DNA from: AE-B3B sp964543295 | GTDB lineage: Bacteria > Aerophobota > Aerophobia > Aerophobales > AE-B3A | Assembly: GCA_964543295.1 (NCBI GenBank) | Contig: CAZIXA010000018.1 | Location: forward strand, 1 to 46,807 | DNA length: 46,807 nucleotides | Direction of reading: 5' to 3' | Translations under genes and position numbers: made by a program | Part shown: positions 44,207 through 46,807 of the stretch, piece after piece | How the letters are laid out: every line of letters starts with the position of its first letter | Position numbering within the stretch: the stretch's first letter is position 1 | Notes under the pieces: generated by a model | Databases searched by the model: none | What the model was told of the DNA's origin: nothing | The model's input: only the letters and a program-made list of their open reading frames with translations

Positions 44207-45241
44207 ATGGAGAAAATGATCAAGGTTGTCGTCATTGGGTGTGGTTACTGGGGGCCAAATTTAATCAGGAATTTTATCCAGATTCCTGAAAGTAAGGTGA
44301 AGTATTGCTGTGATCTGGATGAGGAAAAACTTAAGCGCATTAAGAGTCTTTATCCCGAGCCTAAGGTGACTAAAAATTACCAGGAGGTTCTTAATGATCC
44401 CACGGTGGAGGCAGTAGCCATTGCTACCCCGGTATATACCCATTTTGAGCTGGCAAAGCAAATGCTGGAGGCAGGAAAACATGTTTTTGTGGAGAAGCCT
44501 TTAACCCGCACCAGCCAGGAAGCCAGGGAACTGATTAAGCTAGCCAAAAAGAAAGGTAAAGTACTAATGGTGGGACATACATTTTTATATACGGCAGCGG
44601 TGAATAAACTAAAAGAGCTGATCGATTCCGGTGAACTAGGAGATGTTCTTTATATCTCCTCTCAGCGACGAAATCTAGGACTCTTTCAGGACGATGTAAA
44701 TGTGGTCTGGGATCTTGGAACCCATGATATTTCGGTAATTCTGTATCTTTTAAATGATGGATTAGGAGAAAGAGATTGTCGAATTGTGGCCACCGGCCAG
44801 AGCCACTTTCTCTCGGAGAACGAAGATGTAGCTTTTATCACTTTGAATTTTGCTGATAAGGTAGTAGCTAATTTGCATCTTAGCTGGCTTGATCCCTGTA
44901 AGGTCAGGAATATGACCGTGGTAGGGAGTAGGAAAATGGTCGTCTATGATGATATAGAAACCTTAGAGAAGGTTAAAATCTATGATAAGGGGGTTTTAGT
45001 TCCCGATTCCCATAATAGTTTTGGTGAGTTTCAACTTTCCTATAGATACGGGGATATTACCATTCCTCGCTTAAAACAGGAAGAGCCCTTGAAGGTGGAA
45101 TTAAGCCATTTTCTGGATTGTATCAGAGAAGGCAGAAAACCTCTTACTGATGGCGAAAATGGCTATCAGGTAGTGAGGATGATAGAGAAGATAAATGAAT
45201 CCCTAAAGAATGGAGGAAAGGGAGGAAAGATAAGCTTATGA
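44207..45241 (+). CDS. Gfo/Idh/MocA dehydrogenase (WbpB/WlbA-like)
   Basis: The NAD(P)-binding motif GCGYWGPN is at 11-18 and the catalytic EKPL (Lys residue near 96) precedes KGKVLMVGHTFLYTAAV. The 344 residues fit the family. WbpB/WlbA oxidises the 3-hydroxyl of UDP-GlcNAcA before transamination by the adjacent enzyme. An ATG at 44216 is an alternative start. It overlaps the next gene by 4 bp. The role within the set is inferred from context. Confidence 0.85.
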   Translation: MEKMIKVVVIGCGYWGPNLIRNFIQIPESKVKYCCDLDEEKLKRIKSLYPEPKVTKNYQEVLNDPTVEAVAIATPVYTHFELAKQMLEAGKHVFVEKPLTRTSQEARELIKLAKKKGKVLMVGHTFLYTAAVNKLKELIDSGELGDVLYISSQRRNLGLFQDDVNVVWDLGTHDISVILYLLNDGLGERDCRIVATGQSHFLSENEDVAFITLNFADKVVANLHLSWLDPCKVRNMTVVGSRKMVVYDDIETLEKVKIYDKGVLVPDSHNSFGEFQLSYRYGDITIPRLKQEEPLKVELSHFLDCIREGRKPLTDGENGYQVVRMIEKINESLKNGGKGGKISL

Positions 45242-45909
45242 GTCAGGAGTTGGAGATAGTGACAGAGAAGGTTACTTTGGGAGAAGGTTGCCAGATCGAT
45301 GAGGGAGCACTGATTGGATATCCAAGCGGCAGAATAATCCAATCTGAGAGGCTGATCATAGGTGAGAATGCCAGAATCAGAAGTGGATCGGTCATTTACT
45401 GTGGCTCGGAGATAGGAAATAATCTACAGACAGGGCATAATGTGGTAATCAGGGAGGAAAATGTCATAGGCGATAATTTCAAGATCTGGAATAATTCGGT
45501 AGTGGACTATGGATGTGTGATCGGCAACAATATTAAAATTCACTGTGGCGTCTATATTGCTCAGTTTACGGTGATTGAGGATGATGTCTTTATGGCACCC
45601 GGTGTGGTGGTGGCCAATGACATCCATCCGGGCTGTAAGTATTCCGCCCGATGTATGAAGGGACCGATTATAAAAAAAGGTGCACAGATTGGAGTCAATG
45701 TTACTCTGTTTCCCTTTATTACCATCGGAGAGTATTCCGTCATCGGAGGAGGAAGCGTGGTAACTAAAGATGTCCCTCCGAGATCAGTTGTTTACGGAAA
45801 CCCGGCCAGGGTGGTAAAAAATATTGATGATCTTAAGTGCGTCACGGGACTAACAGATAAGCCTTATGGAGGGTATTCAGTCCGCGGCGGTGTAAGTTCG
45901 AGCACATAG
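45238..45909 (+). CDS. Left-handed beta-helix acetyltransferase (WbpD/WlbB-like)
   Basis: The 223-residue protein is made of hexapeptide repeats, [LIV]-G-x4, from about 36 to 190 (for example VVDYGCVIGNNIKIHCGVYI), followed by the VVTKDVPPRSVVYGNPARVV cap typical of acetyl-CoA-dependent sugar N-acetyltransferases. It would acetylate the 3-amino group made by the WbpE-like enzyme. ATGA overlap with the dehydrogenase shows tight coupling. A serine O-acetyltransferase is less likely given the neighbours. Confidence 0.87.
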   Translation: MSQELEIVTEKVTLGEGCQIDEGALIGYPSGRIIQSERLIIGENARIRSGSVIYCGSEIGNNLQTGHNVVIREENVIGDNFKIWNNSVVDYGCVIGNNIKIHCGVYIAQFTVIEDDVFMAPGVVVANDIHPGCKYSARCMKGPIIKKGAQIGVNVTLFPFITIGEYSVIGGGSVVTKDVPPRSVVYGNPARVVKNIDDLKCVTGLTDKPYGGYSVRGGVSSST

Positions 45910-45977
45910 GTGTCTCAGCCTCTTTTCTTTTTAGAAGGAAATCAAATGAAGCACTCCAATGAAGATGGATTTGAGCA

Positions 45978-46706
45978 ATGAATAAGATTATCCTTGATGT
46001 AATTGACTTAGGGGAAACAAAATCTGCCAAGATCAAGGCAAGCCTAATGGAATCGAGCCAGCTTTTTGTAAAGGGAAAAGCCTTTCTTCTTAAGCGAGCC
46101 CTGGATCTTATATTGACTTCTCTAATACTAATGGTCTTTTCCCCCTGGCTGTTTCTAATCATGCTGGCTATAAAGATTGGTAGTGCCGGGCCGGTGTTTT
46201 ACAGACAGGTGAGATTGGGAGAAAGGGGGAAACCTTTTAGATTTTATAAGTTCAGGTCGATGTATGTTAATACAGACGATGCCAAACATCGATCATATGT
46301 GAAAGACTTGATTAAGGCAGGTAATCCATATGAAATTGATGAGAATGGCAAGCCTCTGTTTAAAATTTCCAATGATGGGAGAGTCACCAGGGTGGGCAGG
46401 CTGATTAGAAAATACAGTCTAGATGAGTTTCCTCAATTGCTTAATGTCCTTAAGGGTGAGATGAGCCTGGTGGGGCCAAGACCACCCCTAGCACATGAAT
46501 ACAAGGATTACAGGGATTGGCACAAAAAAAGGCTGGATGGAATTCCTGGGATTACTGGCCTTTGGCAGGTGAGTGGCAAAAACAGGATTCCTTTTGAAGA
46601 GATGGTTAAATTGGATATCCACTACCTTAAAAACTGGTCACTCTGGTTGGATATCAAGATAATATTGAGGACGATACCGGTGATGCTCAGGGGCGAAGGG
46701 TATTAA
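45978..46706 (+). CDS. Polyprenyl-phosphate sugar-1-phosphate transferase (PglC/WbaP C-domain type)
   Basis: This monotopic inner-membrane enzyme starts repeat-unit synthesis by moving a sugar-1-phosphate to undecaprenyl phosphate. The 242 residues contain one re-entrant helix (about 42-66), FYRQVRLGERGKPFRFYKFRSM-like core beginning at 74, the catalytic Asp-Glu pair at 149-150 (SLDEFPQL), and SLVGPRPP (163-170). GITGLWQVSGKN is near 195. It lacks the N-terminal multi-helix domain of WbaP, so it is the short monoPGT form. The specific sugar cannot be read from sequence. Confidence 0.92.
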   Translation: MNKIILDVIDLGETKSAKIKASLMESSQLFVKGKAFLLKRALDLILTSLILMVFSPWLFLIMLAIKIGSAGPVFYRQVRLGERGKPFRFYKFRSMYVNTDDAKHRSYVKDLIKAGNPYEIDENGKPLFKISNDGRVTRVGRLIRKYSLDEFPQLLNVLKGEMSLVGPRPPLAHEYKDYRDWHKKRLDGIPGITGLWQVSGKNRIPFEEMVKLDIHYLKNWSLWLDIKIILRTIPVMLRGEGY

Positions 46707-46794
46707 AACTGGATTTTAAAGAAATAAAAATTGATCACTAGAGAAAGCATAACAACTCATAAAAGAGGGGAATAAAGAGAAAAAGGAGAGGAAG

Positions 46795-46807
46795 ATGAAG
46801 GACGTAA
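46795..46807 (+). CDS. Start of a further gene, cut by the window edge
   Basis: An ATG at 46795 is preceded by AAGGAGAGG about 7 nt upstream, and the frame is open for the four codons seen (MKDV). The preceding spacer (46707-46794) has no clear terminator, so the operon probably continues. No product can be assigned. Confidence 0.5.

Overview
The window is a single-strand (+), almost gap-free run of about 39 genes from a diderm bacterium. An outer-membrane secretin, a lipoprotein, outer-membrane beta-barrels and TolC-like proteins all point to two membranes. The gene set (type IV pilus, PrsK/PrsR-like regulators, FlgD-type Ig and FxLYD proteins, Wzx/Wzy polysaccharide locus) and the scaffold gap of exactly 100 N fit a metagenome-assembled genome. 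I cannot name the phylum from the sequence. No rRNA, tRNA, CRISPR array or transposase was seen.

Region 1 (1-659) is a long regulatory leader. It holds a near-consensus sigma70 promoter (111-138), a cyclic-di-GMP class I (GEMM) riboswitch (191-269) and an intrinsic terminator (290-323). These are followed by a second sigma70-like promoter overlapping a 12-bp direct repeat (360-408) and a sigma54 -24/-12 promoter (551-567).

Region 2 (660-14853) is a type IVa pilus operon: pilT, pilB, pilC, pilA, three minor pilin or PilX-like genes, pilM, pilN, pilO, pilP, a small acidic protein, a barrel-less secretin-like protein, and pilQ. PilQ appears to continue through a 174-bp tandem-repeat coiled coil into a small C-terminal beta-barrel. 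The 100-N gap lies inside this repeat and artificially breaks the reading frame.

Region 3 (14906-17365) encodes three envelope proteins: an FxLYD-repeat lipoprotein, an outer-membrane barrel and a FlgD-Ig-like secreted protein.

Region 4 (17464-21109) is a two-component pair resembling PrsR/PrsK, the regulators of exopolysaccharide and PEP-CTERM clusters. The regulator is a sigma54 activator with an intact GAFTGA loop. The kinase carries a C-terminal MshEN-type domain, a family known to bind c-di-GMP.

Region 5 (21110-46807) starts with a 514-bp spacer holding a second sigma54 promoter (21397-21413) and inverted repeats placed like an enhancer. An exopolysaccharide locus follows. It has two half-length TolC-like proteins, a Wzc-type tyrosine kinase, a wecB remnant plus wecC, and CapK-like, ATP-grasp and CapA-like proteins. 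It also has a Wzx flippase, a heparinase-like protein, a Wzy polymerase, glycosyltransferases (one a two-domain fusion), a FemAB-like acyltransferase and a polysaccharide deacetylase. A three-gene aminotransferase, Gfo/Idh dehydrogenase and acetyltransferase set (WbpE/WbpB/WbpD-like) and an initiating sugar-phosphate transferase close it. The middle of the locus (about 28.7-39.6 kb) is visibly more AT-rich than its flanks.

The proposed common theme is surface attachment under combined c-di-GMP and sigma54 control. c-di-GMP can act through the riboswitch on pilus transcription and possibly through MshEN domains on the kinase. The sigma54 activator could drive both the pilus promoter and the exopolysaccharide promoter. 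This linkage is an inference from motif placement.
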